DNA of 64,000 nt from Novilysobacter selenitireducens (lineage in GTDB: Bacteria > Pseudomonadota > Gammaproteobacteria > Xanthomonadales > Xanthomonadaceae): NCBI RefSeq assembly GCF_020026895.1, contig NZ_JAINZW010000002.1, positions 678,223-742,222 of the forward strand, given 5' to 3'. The notes under the pieces were generated by a model that saw only the letters and a list, made by a program, of their open reading frames with translations, was not told the DNA's origin and ran no database searches. Both the position numbers and the translations under genes were made by a program. Below, piece after piece: positions 44,263-55,536 of the stretch; the stretch's first letter is position 1, and each line of letters begins with the position of its first letter.

Positions 44263-44573
44263 CGGTGGCGCGCGGAGGACCGGAGTGCGGCGGCCGCGAC
44301 CACCGCCAGCGCCGCGACACCCAGCCCCACCGTCCACCACGGATGCCGACGCGCGACATGCGCCGCATGGCGGCCCGCGCGGCGCACCTGCATGCCCGTG
44401 GCATCGGCGGCATCGTGCAGGCGCTCGCGCGCCAGGTCGGTGCCCTCGCCCACCTGTTCGGCCAAGTGCCGGGCTGCGCGTTCGGCGCTGCGTGCGGCAT
44501 GGGCGGCGGCGGCGCTTGCATCGTCGACCGTGTGGTCGAGCACGCGTTTGATACGGCGAGTCGTGGCGGTCAT
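44259..44573 (-). CDS. Small C-terminally anchored membrane protein (ElaB/YqjD-like)
   Basis: This 104-residue protein is a long Ala-rich amphipathic helix (residues 10-70, with SAERAARHLAEQVGEG) ending in a basic RHPWW and one membrane helix (80-97). That shape is like ElaB/YqjD proteins, which tether ribosomes to the membrane in stationary phase, but no sequence motif proves it. Its start overlaps the upstream coiled-coil gene by 4 nt. Confidence 0.7.
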   Translation of the reverse strand: MTATTRRIKRVLDHTVDDASAAAAHAARSAERAARHLAEQVGEGTDLARERLHDAADATGMQVRRAGRHAAHVARRHPWWTVGLGVAALAVVAAAALRSSARHR

Positions 44574-45202
44574 TGCGGTGCTCCCATGGGTGTGGCGCCA
44601 GGTGATGCGCCGCGCGGCGCGTCGTCCCGGTGGTCGCCCGGATGCGGTTCGTCTTCCGGCCGTACCTCTTCGGCTTCATCGGCCGCGTCGTCATCGGTGC
44701 TGCGTGCTTCGGGCGGCACCGGCCGGCCCGGCATCGCGCGCTCCACCAGGCCCTCGACCGCATCGGCCAGCGAGCGGTAACTGTCGACGAAGCGCTCCCG
44801 GGCGCGCGGCCACTCCGCCTCACCCGCGGCTTCCAGTTCCTTCATGCTCTGGCTGGCCAGCGCCAGTCGCTCACGGGCCCCGGCCATCATCCAGGCCCCT
44901 GCGTCGCGGGCCTGCTCGCCGGACTGCGCGCGCTCGCGGGCCAGATCGTCCTGCAGCCGCTCCAGGCGTGCGCCCATGCGGTCCAGGGCCGTGCGTGCAC
45001 GCTCCTGCGCGGCCTGCCGGCGCGCCGTGCTGTAGGACATGACGGCATCCACCGCCTCGTCCGACTCGCGCTTCACGTCTTCGCGGGTGGCGGCATCGGA
45101 GGTGGGCGGCGCCTGCGACGCGGCGTCCTGCGCCAGTGCGGGTGGCGCCCCGACCAGTGCCATTGCCAGCGCGAGTCCGGCCACTGCCATGTGCGGTTTC
45201 AT
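44570..45202 (-). CDS. Periplasmic coiled-coil protein of unknown function
   Basis: This 210-residue protein has a signal peptide (residues 1-24, ending in PPALAQ), a central charged helical region (40-150, many Arg/Glu/Ala heptads) and an acidic Asp/Glu/Pro tail. No family was recognised. It lies 27 nt after hsp20 in an apparent operon hsp20 - coiled-coil - ElaB-like - VTT, which suggests an envelope stress role. Confidence 0.75.
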   Translation of the reverse strand: MKPHMAVAGLALAMALVGAPPALAQDAASQAPPTSDAATREDVKRESDEAVDAVMSYSTARRQAAQERARTALDRMGARLERLQDDLARERAQSGEQARDAGAWMMAGARERLALASQSMKELEAAGEAEWPRARERFVDSYRSLADAVEGLVERAMPGRPVPPEARSTDDDAADEAEEVRPEDEPHPGDHRDDAPRGASPGATPMGAPQ

Positions 45203-45229
45203 CGGTGGGCTCCCTGTGTGATTGGACCG

Positions 45230-45673
45230 TCAGTTGACCGTCAACCGCTTGGCCTGGCCCTCGCCCTTGCGCGGCAGGGTCAGCGTCAGCACGCCATTCT
45301 CGTAATGCGTGTTGCAGTTTTCACGGTCGATCTCCTGCGGCAACGTGAACGACCGGTAGGTCCGGCCGCTGTACCGCTCAACGTGCAGGTCCTTGCCTTC
45401 GTGCTTCTCCTCGCGCTTGACCTCGGCCTGCACGGTGACGCGGCTGCCGTCCACCGACACCTCGATGTCCTCCTTGCGCGCGCCCGGAACGTCCAGCGTC
45501 ACGCGGTAGCCGGCGTCGTCCTCCTGCACGTCCATGCGCATCTCCGAGAGCGTGGTCTCCATGTCGCGCATCAGCGGACGAAGGGGGAAGTTGCGGAACA
45601 GGTCGTCGAACTCGGCCGCGGGGTCGAAGCGCGCCATCGACCGGAACGGGTTGAAGCGGGTCAGCGTGGACAT
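45230..45673 (-). CDS. Small heat-shock protein, Hsp20 family
   Basis: This 147-residue protein has the alpha-crystallin domain (residues about 45-140): 'MRMDVQEDDAGYRVTLDVPG', KEDIEVSVDGSRVTVQAE and the closing GVLTLTLPRK. It is an ATP-independent holdase. The ATG at 45673 gives the normal N-terminus MSTLTRFNPF. The gene is divergent from an ABC efflux operon, with two FNR-type boxes in the shared intergenic region. Confidence 0.93.
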   Translation of the reverse strand: MSTLTRFNPFRSMARFDPAAEFDDLFRNFPLRPLMRDMETTLSEMRMDVQEDDAGYRVTLDVPGARKEDIEVSVDGSRVTVQAEVKREEKHEGKDLHVERYSGRTYRSFTLPQEIDRENCNTHYENGVLTLTLPRKGEGQAKRLTVN

Positions 45674-45751
45674 GGGGCTACTCCTGCGTGGGGGACGCGC
45701 CGGCAGCGCGCCGGCGACCCTCGCAGCCTGCGCCAGCGCCGGAGGGGCGTA

Positions 45752-45765
45752 CTGACCCGGGTCAA
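45752..45765. promoter_or_regulatory. FNR-type half-matched box upstream of hsp20
   Basis: Read on the minus strand, TTGACCCGGGTCAG matches the FNR pattern except the last base. It is 78 nt ahead of hsp20, further than the other boxes. Confidence 0.5.
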
Positions 45766-45785
45766 TGAAGGGGGCGGTCCCGGCA

Positions 45786-45799
45786 CTGACGCAGGTCAA
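45786..45799. promoter_or_regulatory. FNR-type box upstream of ABC efflux operon
   Basis: CTGACGCAGGTCAA matches the pattern except the first base and lies 53 nt ahead of the ATPase start at 45853. Confidence 0.5.
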
Positions 45800-45852
45800 T
45801 ACCCGCCACGTGCGCGACCCCTACCGTGGCTCCAACCTAAGGGGGCCGCGCC

Positions 45853-48964
<3,112 letters not shown>

Positions 48965-48965
<1 letters not shown>

Positions 48966-50164
48966 TGGCCCCCGTCCTGCGCCGCCCCATGTTCTGGCTG
49001 CTGGCCGTCGCCACCCTCGCCATCGCCGGCTGGGGCCTTTGGCCACGTGCGCAGGACGTGGAGACCGCCACCGTCGACCGCGGGCCACTTGAGGTCGCCT
49101 TCACCGAGGAGGCCCGGACACGCCTGGTCGACCGCTGGACCATCAGCGCCCCGACCGCGGGCCTGCTGGAGCGCATCACCGTCGAGCCCGGCGATGCCGT
49201 CACCCGCGGCCAGGTGCTGGCACGCCTGCATCCCACGACCGCACCGCTCCTGGATGCCGGCGCGGAAGCGCAGGCGCGCGCGCAACTGTCCTCCGCGCAG
49301 CAGGCCGAACGCGCGGCCACGGCGGCCGTCGATGCAGCCCGCGCATCGGTCGATGCCGCCGGCGCGGAGTTCAGGCGCCTGCAGGCACTGGCCGGCGACC
49401 GGCTGGTCGCGGCGTCCAGCGTGGATGCCGCGCGCGAACGCGACACCGCCGCCCGCGCCGGCCTGCGCGCCGCCTTCGCCCGCGAGGCGTCCGCACGCGC
49501 CGACCGCCAGGCCGCCGCGGCCCTGCTGGCCAACGCCGGCCATGACAGCCCCACCGCGCCGCTCGACCTGCACGCGCCCGTCGACGGCCGCGTCATCCGG
49601 CTGCACCAGCAGAGCGAAGTGTCCGTGCAGCCGGGTCAGCCGCTGCTCGACATCGGCAACCCGGCCGCGCTGGAAGCCGTCAGCGAACTGCTCACCACCG
49701 ATGCCATGCGGCTGCCCGCAGGCGCCCGGGTGACGCTGGGCGCGGGTGACGCCACCGCGCCGGTAGAGGCGCGCCTGGAGCGGATCGAACCCGGCGCATT
49801 CACCAAGGTTTCGGCGCTGGGCGTGGAGGAGCAGCGCGTGCTCGCGGTCATCACCCTGCCCGACGGCGCGGTCCCGCCCACGTGGGGTGACGGCTTCCGC
49901 CTGGACGCGCGTTTCATCGCGTGGCGCAGCGACGATGTGCTGCGCGTGCCGACCGCCGCCCTCGTCCGCGAAGGCGATGCGTGGGCCGTCTACGCCATCG
50001 ACGGCCGCCATGCGCGGTTGCGGCATGTCCGCCTCGGCCACATGGGCGAAGCAGTGGCCGAAGTCCTGGACGGCCTCGAAGCCGGCGACCGCGTGGTGGT
50101 CTACCCCGGCGAAACGCTGGAGGAAGATAGCCGCGTCAGCTTTCTATCCCAGCGGCCAAGGTGA
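48965..50164 (+). CDS. HlyD/MacA-like efflux periplasmic adaptor
   Basis: This 399-residue protein has one N-terminal membrane helix (residues 7-23), a lipoyl-type beta half (EPGDAVTRGQVLARLHP), an alpha-helical hairpin rich in Ala/Arg (90-180) and the closing half 'LHAPVDGRVIRLHQQSEVSV' with beta-barrel domains. The start overlaps the permease stop by 1 nt. It bridges the inner-membrane pump to an outer-membrane channel not encoded here. Confidence 0.92.
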
Positions 50165-50237
50165 ACCACTTGTGCGGACATCGTACCCTCGGGCACCCGG
50201 TCACCGCAGCCAAGCGCGTCTCCCATGGCGCGTCGTG

Positions 50238-50251
50238 GTGATGCGCATCAC
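50238..50251. promoter_or_regulatory. Palindromic site GTGATGCGCATCAC
   Basis: A perfect 14-bp palindrome with CRP/FNR-like half-sites (GTGAT / ATCAC) lies 84 nt ahead of the small secreted-protein gene at 50336. It departs from the TTGAY form of the other boxes, so the binding protein is uncertain. Confidence 0.4.
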
Positions 50252-50335
50252 GACCCCACGCCCCGTCCTGGCGCCCAGCTTGAAGCCCCCCGCCGGGGGC
50301 GTATGCTCGTGTCTCCCAACTGGAAGGGAGTTCCC

Positions 50336-50614
50336 ATGAAGACTGCATTCCTGCTTTTTGCAATGTCCATCGCCTGCGTCGCCCATGCCGGCGACAGGCC
50401 TGAAGCGTCGGCCGCGCCGGCCGCCGAAACAACGCAAGCCGGCGACGACGCAGGCTTGGTTTGCGAGCGGAAAAAGGAAACTGGCAGTAACCGGGTCACG
50501 CGCGTGTGCACCACGGAAGCCGAGCGCATCGCGGCCAAGGACAAGGCACAGGACGATGTCCAACGCTTGGGCCGATGCTCCGGCAACGATATCGCCTGCA
50601 TCGGCGAATTCTAG
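50336..50614 (+). CDS. Small exported protein of unknown function
   Basis: This 92-residue protein has a signal peptide (residues 1-18, ending in AHA) and a mature part with four Cys: LVCERKK, RVCTTEAE, GRCSGND and ACIGEF. The 'C-x-K-x2-T-G-S-x-x' type segment recurs in small Xanthomonadales envelope proteins, but no function is known. It has an AAGGGAG site at good spacing and is followed by a hairpin terminator. Confidence 0.72.
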   Translation: MKTAFLLFAMSIACVAHAGDRPEASAAPAAETTQAGDDAGLVCERKKETGSNRVTRVCTTEAERIAAKDKAQDDVQRLGRCSGNDIACIGEF

Positions 50615-50646
50615 GCGAGAGCCCGAGCGCGGCCTGCCGCCACCAA

Positions 50647-50674
50647 GCCGGGGCCGGCAGCCGGCCCTGGCTGT
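50647..50674 (+). terminator. Hairpin terminator
   Basis: An 11-bp stem GCCGGGGCCGG / CCGGCCCTGGC (one G-T pair) with a CAG loop and TGTTT follows the small exported protein. It separates it from the convergent VIT-family gene. Confidence 0.7.
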
Positions 50675-50723
50675 TTCATGGAATCCGCGTCACCTGCGGA
50701 TTTAACGATGCAACCGGACGCAC

Positions 50724-51413
50724 TCAAGCGACGACGCCGAACAGCGCGCCGACGCCCGCGGTCAGGCCCATCGCGAGCGCACCCCAGCACACCACCCGTA
50801 CGAGCGATCGGGCCACGGGCGCGCCGCCGGCCCGCGCCGCCAGGACACCCAGCACCGCAAGGAACACCAGCGAGCTGGTCGCAGTACCCCAGAGCAACGC
50901 CTTATGTGGCAGCACCAGCACCGCCAGCAGCGGCAGCGCGGCACCCGCAGCGAACGTCGCCGCCGACGCCAGCGCCGCCTGCACGGGGCGCGCGGCCAGC
51001 GTGTCGGAAATCCCCAGCTCGTCGCGCGCGTGGGCGCCCAATGCATCGTGCGCGCTCAGCTGCGTGGCCACCTGTTCCGCCAAAGGACGGTCCAGCCCGC
51101 GCTGCACGTAGATCCCGACCAGTTCCTCGTGTTCCTGCTCGGGCAGCTCGGCAAGTTCGCGCCGCTCCCGAGCCAGGTCCGCGCGCTCGGTGTCGGCCTG
51201 CGAGCTGACCGACACGTACTCGCCCGCCGCCATCGACATTGCGCCTGCCACCAGCCCCGCCACGCCGGCGACCAGCACCGACTGCGTCGCTGCGCCGGCG
51301 GCTGCGACGCCCAGCACCAGGCTGGCGGTGGACACGATGCCGTCGTTCGCACCGAGCACCGCGGCTCGCAGCCAGCCAGTGCGGTGGGTGCGGTGCCGTT
51401 CGCCGTGCCTCAT
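50724..51413 (-). CDS. VIT1/CCC1 family Fe2+/Mn2+ transporter
   Basis: This 229-residue protein has about five membrane helices and the family signature 'LGANDGIVSTASLVLGVAAA' near residue 20, then 'MAAGEYVSVSSQADTERADL'. A metal-binding helix region with Glu residues (EQEHEELVGIY) and a late 'LPLLAVLVLPH' follow. It should export or store iron or manganese. It is translationally coupled (ATGA) to the membrane-bound regulator upstream. Confidence 0.9.
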   Translation of the reverse strand: MRHGERHRTHRTGWLRAAVLGANDGIVSTASLVLGVAAAGAATQSVLVAGVAGLVAGAMSMAAGEYVSVSSQADTERADLARERRELAELPEQEHEELVGIYVQRGLDRPLAEQVATQLSAHDALGAHARDELGISDTLAARPVQAALASAATFAAGAALPLLAVLVLPHKALLWGTATSSLVFLAVLGVLAARAGGAPVARSLVRVVCWGALAMGLTAGVGALFGVVA

Positions 51414-52561
51414 GAGGCCTCCAAAGGGTGAGATGTTTGACTGCGCCGGGCGAGAAGCAATGCCGCCGCCACGCAGCCCCCGAAGATTCCGCCCTCAAGC
51501 AGCCCCAACGCCGCCTGCGATACAGGGCCGAGTTGCGGCTCGCCAAGCAGCGCGCCCAGCGGCGCCATGTCCAGACGGGTGTCGTCGAAGGTCGCGGCGA
51601 CGCGCGCCAGGCTGCTCGCCATCAGGCTGCCGCCGGCCAGGGTGATAAGTGCCCCCGCGATGCCGGTGGACAGCGCCGCGCCCCACGCGGGACGCCAGCC
51701 ACGGGCGCGGTCGAGTCCGCCGCCCAGCAGCATGCCCAATGCCAGCGCGAACCCGATGGCTGCGCCTTCCAGTCCGCCAGTGATGCCTGTGGGCGCGCGG
51801 CCGACCAGCAGGTTGAGCGTGTCCGACCCCAGCAGCCGCACCAGTCCGCCGACGACCAGCCCACCCGCCGCGGCGCCGGCCAGCATCCAGCCTGCGCCGC
51901 GGCCCAGCAGCCGCCCGCCGGCCATGCCCAGCCCGACGCCCATCGCGCCGGCCATGCCGACCGCCACGCTCAGCGCCATCAACACCATCAGCACCGACAG
52001 CGTGCCCAGTGCCTGCGACTGCGGCGCGACCGCCAGCGCTGACCCGTACAGCAGGCCGCCCAGCGCACCGGCCGCGGCGCCGCCGGCGGTAGCGGCGGCA
52101 CCGTCGACCAGTACATGCGCGAGCGCGGGACGCGCGTCGTCGCTGTGAGGTACGGATGGGGCGGTCTCGATCGATGACGTCGACGGCGTCTCCACGTCGC
52201 GCGCAGTCACGTCCTCCTGCACCGGCGCGATGAACACGTAGCCATGCCCGGCCACCGTGCGGATGAAATGCGGATTGCCAGCCTCGTCGCCCAGCTGGCG
52301 GCGGATCTCCTTGATGCACTGGGTGAGCGCGGCGTCGGTCACCACGCTGCGCGTCCACACCTCGTCGAAGAAACGCTGCTTGCCGACCAGTTGCCCGTGC
52401 TCGCGCACCAGCAGCACCAGCGCGTCGAAATAGCGCACATTGAGCGCGACGGGCTCACCGTCGTTCACCAGCGTGCGGTTGGCCGTGTCGAGGACGAAGC
52501 TGGCGAACGCGAAGCGCGTGGCGGTGCTCGACGAGGTGGCGGTGTCGGGGGTGGCGCTCAC
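51410..52561 (-). CDS. CadC-like membrane-spanning transcriptional regulator
   Basis: This 383-residue protein joins an OmpR/CadC-type winged helix at the N-terminus (residues about 15-105: 'NVRYFDALVLLVREHGQLVG', 'TDAALTQCIKEIRRQLGDEA', HFIRTVAGHGYVF) to a very hydrophobic C-terminal part of roughly eight Gly/Ala-rich helices. Classical CadC has one helix and a periplasmic sensor, so this layout is unusual. The ATGA overlap with the VIT1/CCC1 gene suggests it regulates metal transport, an inference. Confidence 0.8.
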   Translation of the reverse strand: MSATPDTATSSSTATRFAFASFVLDTANRTLVNDGEPVALNVRYFDALVLLVREHGQLVGKQRFFDEVWTRSVVTDAALTQCIKEIRRQLGDEAGNPHFIRTVAGHGYVFIAPVQEDVTARDVETPSTSSIETAPSVPHSDDARPALAHVLVDGAAATAGGAAAGALGGLLYGSALAVAPQSQALGTLSVLMVLMALSVAVGMAGAMGVGLGMAGGRLLGRGAGWMLAGAAAGGLVVGGLVRLLGSDTLNLLVGRAPTGITGGLEGAAIGFALALGMLLGGGLDRARGWRPAWGAALSTGIAGALITLAGGSLMASSLARVAATFDDTRLDMAPLGALLGEPQLGPVSQAALGLLEGGIFGGCVAAALLLARRSQTSHPLEAS

Positions 52562-52627
52562 GGATGCATCAGGGCCGGGTCCGGGATCGCGGGCATCCTA
52601 CTCCGCCGCGCGCGCGTCCCGTACGCG

Positions 52628-53224
52628 TCACCCACCCTGGCGTGCTGCCCGATGGAACAGCAGCGCCGACACCAGCCACATCGCGACGAAGAATCCGTTG
52701 AGCGCCAGTTGCCGCAGCACCTCGATCCCGCCGTGCCCACCGGTGAATGCGGCCACCGTTGCCACCACCGCGACCAGCGCCTGCACGACGGCGGTCGCCA
52801 GCAACGCGAGCACCATGCCGCCCGCCCGGTACCGCGCGACCAGCGCGCCGATAAAGCCGACCGCGTACACGCCGACGTACATCAGGTTCAGCGGGTTGTC
52901 CTCCGGCCCGATGATGCCGACCGCCAGGCTCACCCACGCCATCAGGAGCGCCGCCACCACCGCCACGCCCACCGCCGCGCGGTAGGCCCGGTTGCCCGAC
53001 ATCCACGCCGCCAGCTCGTAGGTGCCGCAGGCCGCCGCCAGCAACGCGCCCATCACCACGAAGTCGAATGCGTTCCAGTCCCAGCCATCGACCCCGAGCT
53101 GCATCGCCACCACCGGCACCAGCAGCAAGCCTGCCGCCGTGCCCCAGATCGCCCACCGCACGCAGTTGCGCCTGCGCCCCATGCCACCACTGTTGCCACC
53201 GCCTGCCATCGGATCCGTCGCCAT
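52628..53224 (-). CDS. Hypothetical multi-helix membrane protein
   Basis: This 198-residue protein has about six hydrophobic helices, a Gly-rich N-terminus and conserved-looking 'GIIGPEDNPLNLMYVGVYAV' in the middle, which suggests a family of membrane proteins (found in Xanthomonadales by memory). No catalytic motif was seen. It stands between the CadC-like gene and the ECF sigma unit, on the same strand. Confidence 0.7.
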   Translation of the reverse strand: MATDPMAGGGNSGGMGRRRNCVRWAIWGTAAGLLLVPVVAMQLGVDGWDWNAFDFVVMGALLAAACGTYELAAWMSGNRAYRAAVGVAVVAALLMAWVSLAVGIIGPEDNPLNLMYVGVYAVGFIGALVARYRAGGMVLALLATAVVQALVAVVATVAAFTGGHGGIEVLRQLALNGFFVAMWLVSALLFHRAARQGG

Positions 53225-53349
53225 CGTTGCCTGCCCCCAGTGGATGAGGCCCGTACGCTAGCCAGCGCCGTTGTGACTGGCATGAGCAACGCCTGAGCAT
53301 CCAATGAGCACCCGCAAGCCGTTGACGATCCTGGGGATTTGAGGCCGGT

Positions 53350-54009
53350 CTACTCCGCCTCGAAGCGCCGGATATCCGCAAGCAACGCCTGCGCACTGCG
53401 CACCCCGCCGCCGGCGTTGTCGGCGTCGATGGCGTCGGCAAAGCGGTGGCCGCGGCGGCGTAGGTGGCGGAAGCCCCACAGCGTGCCGGCCAGCCCGGCC
53501 ACGCCGACCGCCACATTGGCCCACAGGAACCATCCGGCAATATCGGCCCCGGTGAAGTGCTTCAGCAGCACCTCCACCAGCGGCAGCCACAGCACCCAGA
53601 ACGCCAGCCCCAGCAGCGGCGCCATGCGCGTGCGCCAGTACTGCAGCACGCCCAGGTACTTCTGGATGACCAGCACCGGCTGGGCGTAGTTGATGCGCAC
53701 CACCAGCAGCAGCTCGGTGACCGCCGATACCACCAGCGCCACGCTCCAGGCGTGCATCAGCAGGCCCGACACCAGCGCGGCGGGTTCGTCCAGGTGCGCC
53801 AGCCAGAAGCGGGCGAAGATCACGGTGCAGGCGATGCCGATGGCAGCCTGCACCGCCTGCCCGACCAGCACAGGCCGCAGCCGCGCCTTGGCCTTGTCGA
53901 CGCGGGTTTCGGTGGCGAGCTCCAAGTTGAGCGCGTGCTGGGCTTCGAGCTTGCGTTCCAGTGCCTGCCAGCTGCGGCGCAGGTCGTCGAGTTCGAGTTC
54001 GGCGTTCAT
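53350..54009 (-). CDS. Membrane protein downstream of ECF sigma factor
   Basis: This 219-residue protein starts with a soluble helical stretch (ELELDDLRRSWQALERKLEAQ) and has four or so helices from about residue 50. It follows the sigma factor by 1 nt, so it is in the sigma-factor operon and is a candidate anti-sigma or modulator. No zinc-binding anti-sigma motif (HxxxCxxC) is present, so the role is not certain. Confidence 0.72.
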   Translation of the reverse strand: MNAELELDDLRRSWQALERKLEAQHALNLELATETRVDKAKARLRPVLVGQAVQAAIGIACTVIFARFWLAHLDEPAALVSGLLMHAWSVALVVSAVTELLLVVRINYAQPVLVIQKYLGVLQYWRTRMAPLLGLAFWVLWLPLVEVLLKHFTGADIAGWFLWANVAVGVAGLAGTLWGFRHLRRRGHRFADAIDADNAGGGVRSAQALLADIRRFEAE

Positions 54010-54010
54010 G

Positions 54011-54535
54011 TCAGCCCTCCTCCGGGCACAGGCGCTGCCGCAGGCGCTGCTTCAGGCGGCCGATGCGGGTGGCGACGTTGGTTTCGGTCAGGCCGAGGAT
54101 CTCGGCGATCTCGCGGTGGCTGCGCACGTCCAGGTACAGCAGCAGCAACGCGCGGTTGAGCGGGTCGAATTCGGCGATCAGCCGCTGCAAGGCTTGCAGC
54201 GGCAGTACGTCGTCCGCGCCCTGCCCGCTCTCGACGGCATGGTGGTCCTCGTCCAGCGGCACGTGGTGGGCGTCGTGCCGGCTGCGACCGCGCAGGTGGG
54301 AGATCGCCACGTTCAGCGCGATGCGGTACATCCACGTCGCCAGCGGCCGGTGCGGGTCGTACGACGGCCATGCACGCCACAGCTGCGCGGCAATCTCCTG
54401 CGCCAGGTCGTCGCGGTCCTCCGCATCTCGGCTGTAGCTGTGGGCGACCTTGAACACCAGGCCGCGGTGGCGCTGAAGCAAGTCGGCGAATTCCGCGCGC
54501 GATGCGGCGTCCTTCATGGGGGCGGCAATGTCCAT
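54011..54535 (-). CDS. ECF sigma-70 factor
   Basis: This 174-residue sigma factor has region 2 ('GLVFKVAHSYSRDAEDRDDL', AQEIAAQLWRAWPSYDP) and region 4 ('LLLYLDVRSHREIAEILGLT', ETNVATRIGRLKQRL). No region 1.1 or 3 is present, as in ECF sigma factors. It is followed immediately by a membrane protein gene that may control it. Promoter targets are not visible. Confidence 0.92.
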   Translation of the reverse strand: MDIAAPMKDAASRAEFADLLQRHRGLVFKVAHSYSRDAEDRDDLAQEIAAQLWRAWPSYDPHRPLATWMYRIALNVAISHLRGRSRHDAHHVPLDEDHHAVESGQGADDVLPLQALQRLIAEFDPLNRALLLLYLDVRSHREIAEILGLTETNVATRIGRLKQRLRQRLCPEEG

Positions 54536-54610
54536 GTCCCGTCCGGTGGCGGCGCCGTGGCGCCCTTCACCGACATGATTCGGACCAAGCCCCCGGATAT
54601 CACAGCAGCT

Positions 54611-54919
54611 TCAATACCGCCGCGCGTGCCACAAGCTGGCGACCAGCGCGGCCAGCACTGCCGCCACCAGCACCACCGCCGGCAGCCACTCCGGTGCATC
54701 CGCCGGCACCAGCCAGACCAGGCCCGCTGCGGCCACCGATGCCAACGCCAAGGCCTGCCCGGCAAACACGTTGGCCGGGTACCAGATGGCGTCGCTGGAC
54801 AGCGTCTTGCGCGTGCGGAACCCGTAGAACGCATTGCGCGGCACCCGCTGCAGGATCAGCGGCACGCTGAGCACCGCCACCAGCAAGCATGCCAGCGAAA
54901 TCACCAGTCGTATGTCCAT
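54611..54919 (-). CDS. SdpI/YhfL family membrane protein
   Basis: This 102-residue protein has three hydrophobic helices and the motif 'YGFRTRKTLSSDAIWYPANV', the SdpI-family signature (YG-x-R-T). SdpI in Bacillus protects against the SdpC toxin. In proteobacteria the function is unknown. It lies upstream of the sigma unit and downstream of the GFA gene on the same strand. Confidence 0.85.
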   Translation of the reverse strand: MDIRLVISLACLLVAVLSVPLILQRVPRNAFYGFRTRKTLSSDAIWYPANVFAGQALALASVAAAGLVWLVPADAPEWLPAVVLVAAVLAALVASLWHARRY

Positions 54920-54955
54920 GACACCCCTCCCATGTTGGCTGCGCGGGCCGGCCGC

Positions 54956-55351
54956 TCAGTCGTAGCGCTCCATGTCGCCCAGCAGTTGCACCCACGGGTG
55001 CCGGCGCGACTCGTACACCTCCACCCGCGGCGGCGGGAACGTCGGGTCGGCAAAGGCCCCCACCGGGATCGCCACCGCATCGGGCACCGCGTCCATCAGG
55101 TAGTACACCGTGTCGCCGCAGTCCGGGCAGAAGTGGAACCGCGCCGTGGTGCCTTCGTCACCGGTGCGCGCGAACTCGCGGCTGGGCCCGTCAAGGGTCA
55201 CCGCCTCCAGCGGGAACCGCGCCTGCGCCGCAAACACGCTGCCCGTGCGCCGCTGGCACGCCAGGCAATGGCAGACGGAAATCCGGATGGGCTCACCGCT
55301 CGTGCGGGCGGTGAGCTTTCCACAGGTGCAGGAGGCAAGGCGGTCGGTCAT
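54956..55351 (-). CDS. GFA family (glutathione-dependent formaldehyde-activating-like) protein
   Basis: This 131-residue zinc protein has the three GFA cysteine sets: CTCGKL, CHCLACQRRTG and CPDCGDTVYY, which hold two zinc ions. Family activity on S-hydroxymethylglutathione is disputed, so substrate is unknown. The start at 55351 with GGAG ahead of it is chosen; longer in-frame starts lack support. It is the last clear core gene before the AT-richer integron region. Confidence 0.88.
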   Translation of the reverse strand: MTDRLASCTCGKLTARTSGEPIRISVCHCLACQRRTGSVFAAQARFPLEAVTLDGPSREFARTGDEGTTARFHFCPDCGDTVYYLMDAVPDAVAIPVGAFADPTFPPPRVEVYESRRHPWVQLLGDMERYD

Positions 55352-55536
55352 GGCGAGCTCCGGGTCGAGACGAATCGGGCGTGTCGATTTTGCCGCTTCC
55401 GGCCCGCGCCCGTCTGCTAATCCAGGTACTTGCGCATGCCCAGTTGTCAGAGAAGTAAACCTGACTCCGATGTTGCTCGTCGATGACGCCATCCGACTAG
55501 GGCCAGCCTAATTCCCGTGTCACGTGTCGATTCCCG

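Noticed and set aside
55352..55536. An attC after the alpha/beta hydrolase
   Set aside because: The region has scattered TAAC-like bits but no stem or paired cores, so the hydrolase is not proven to be a cassette.
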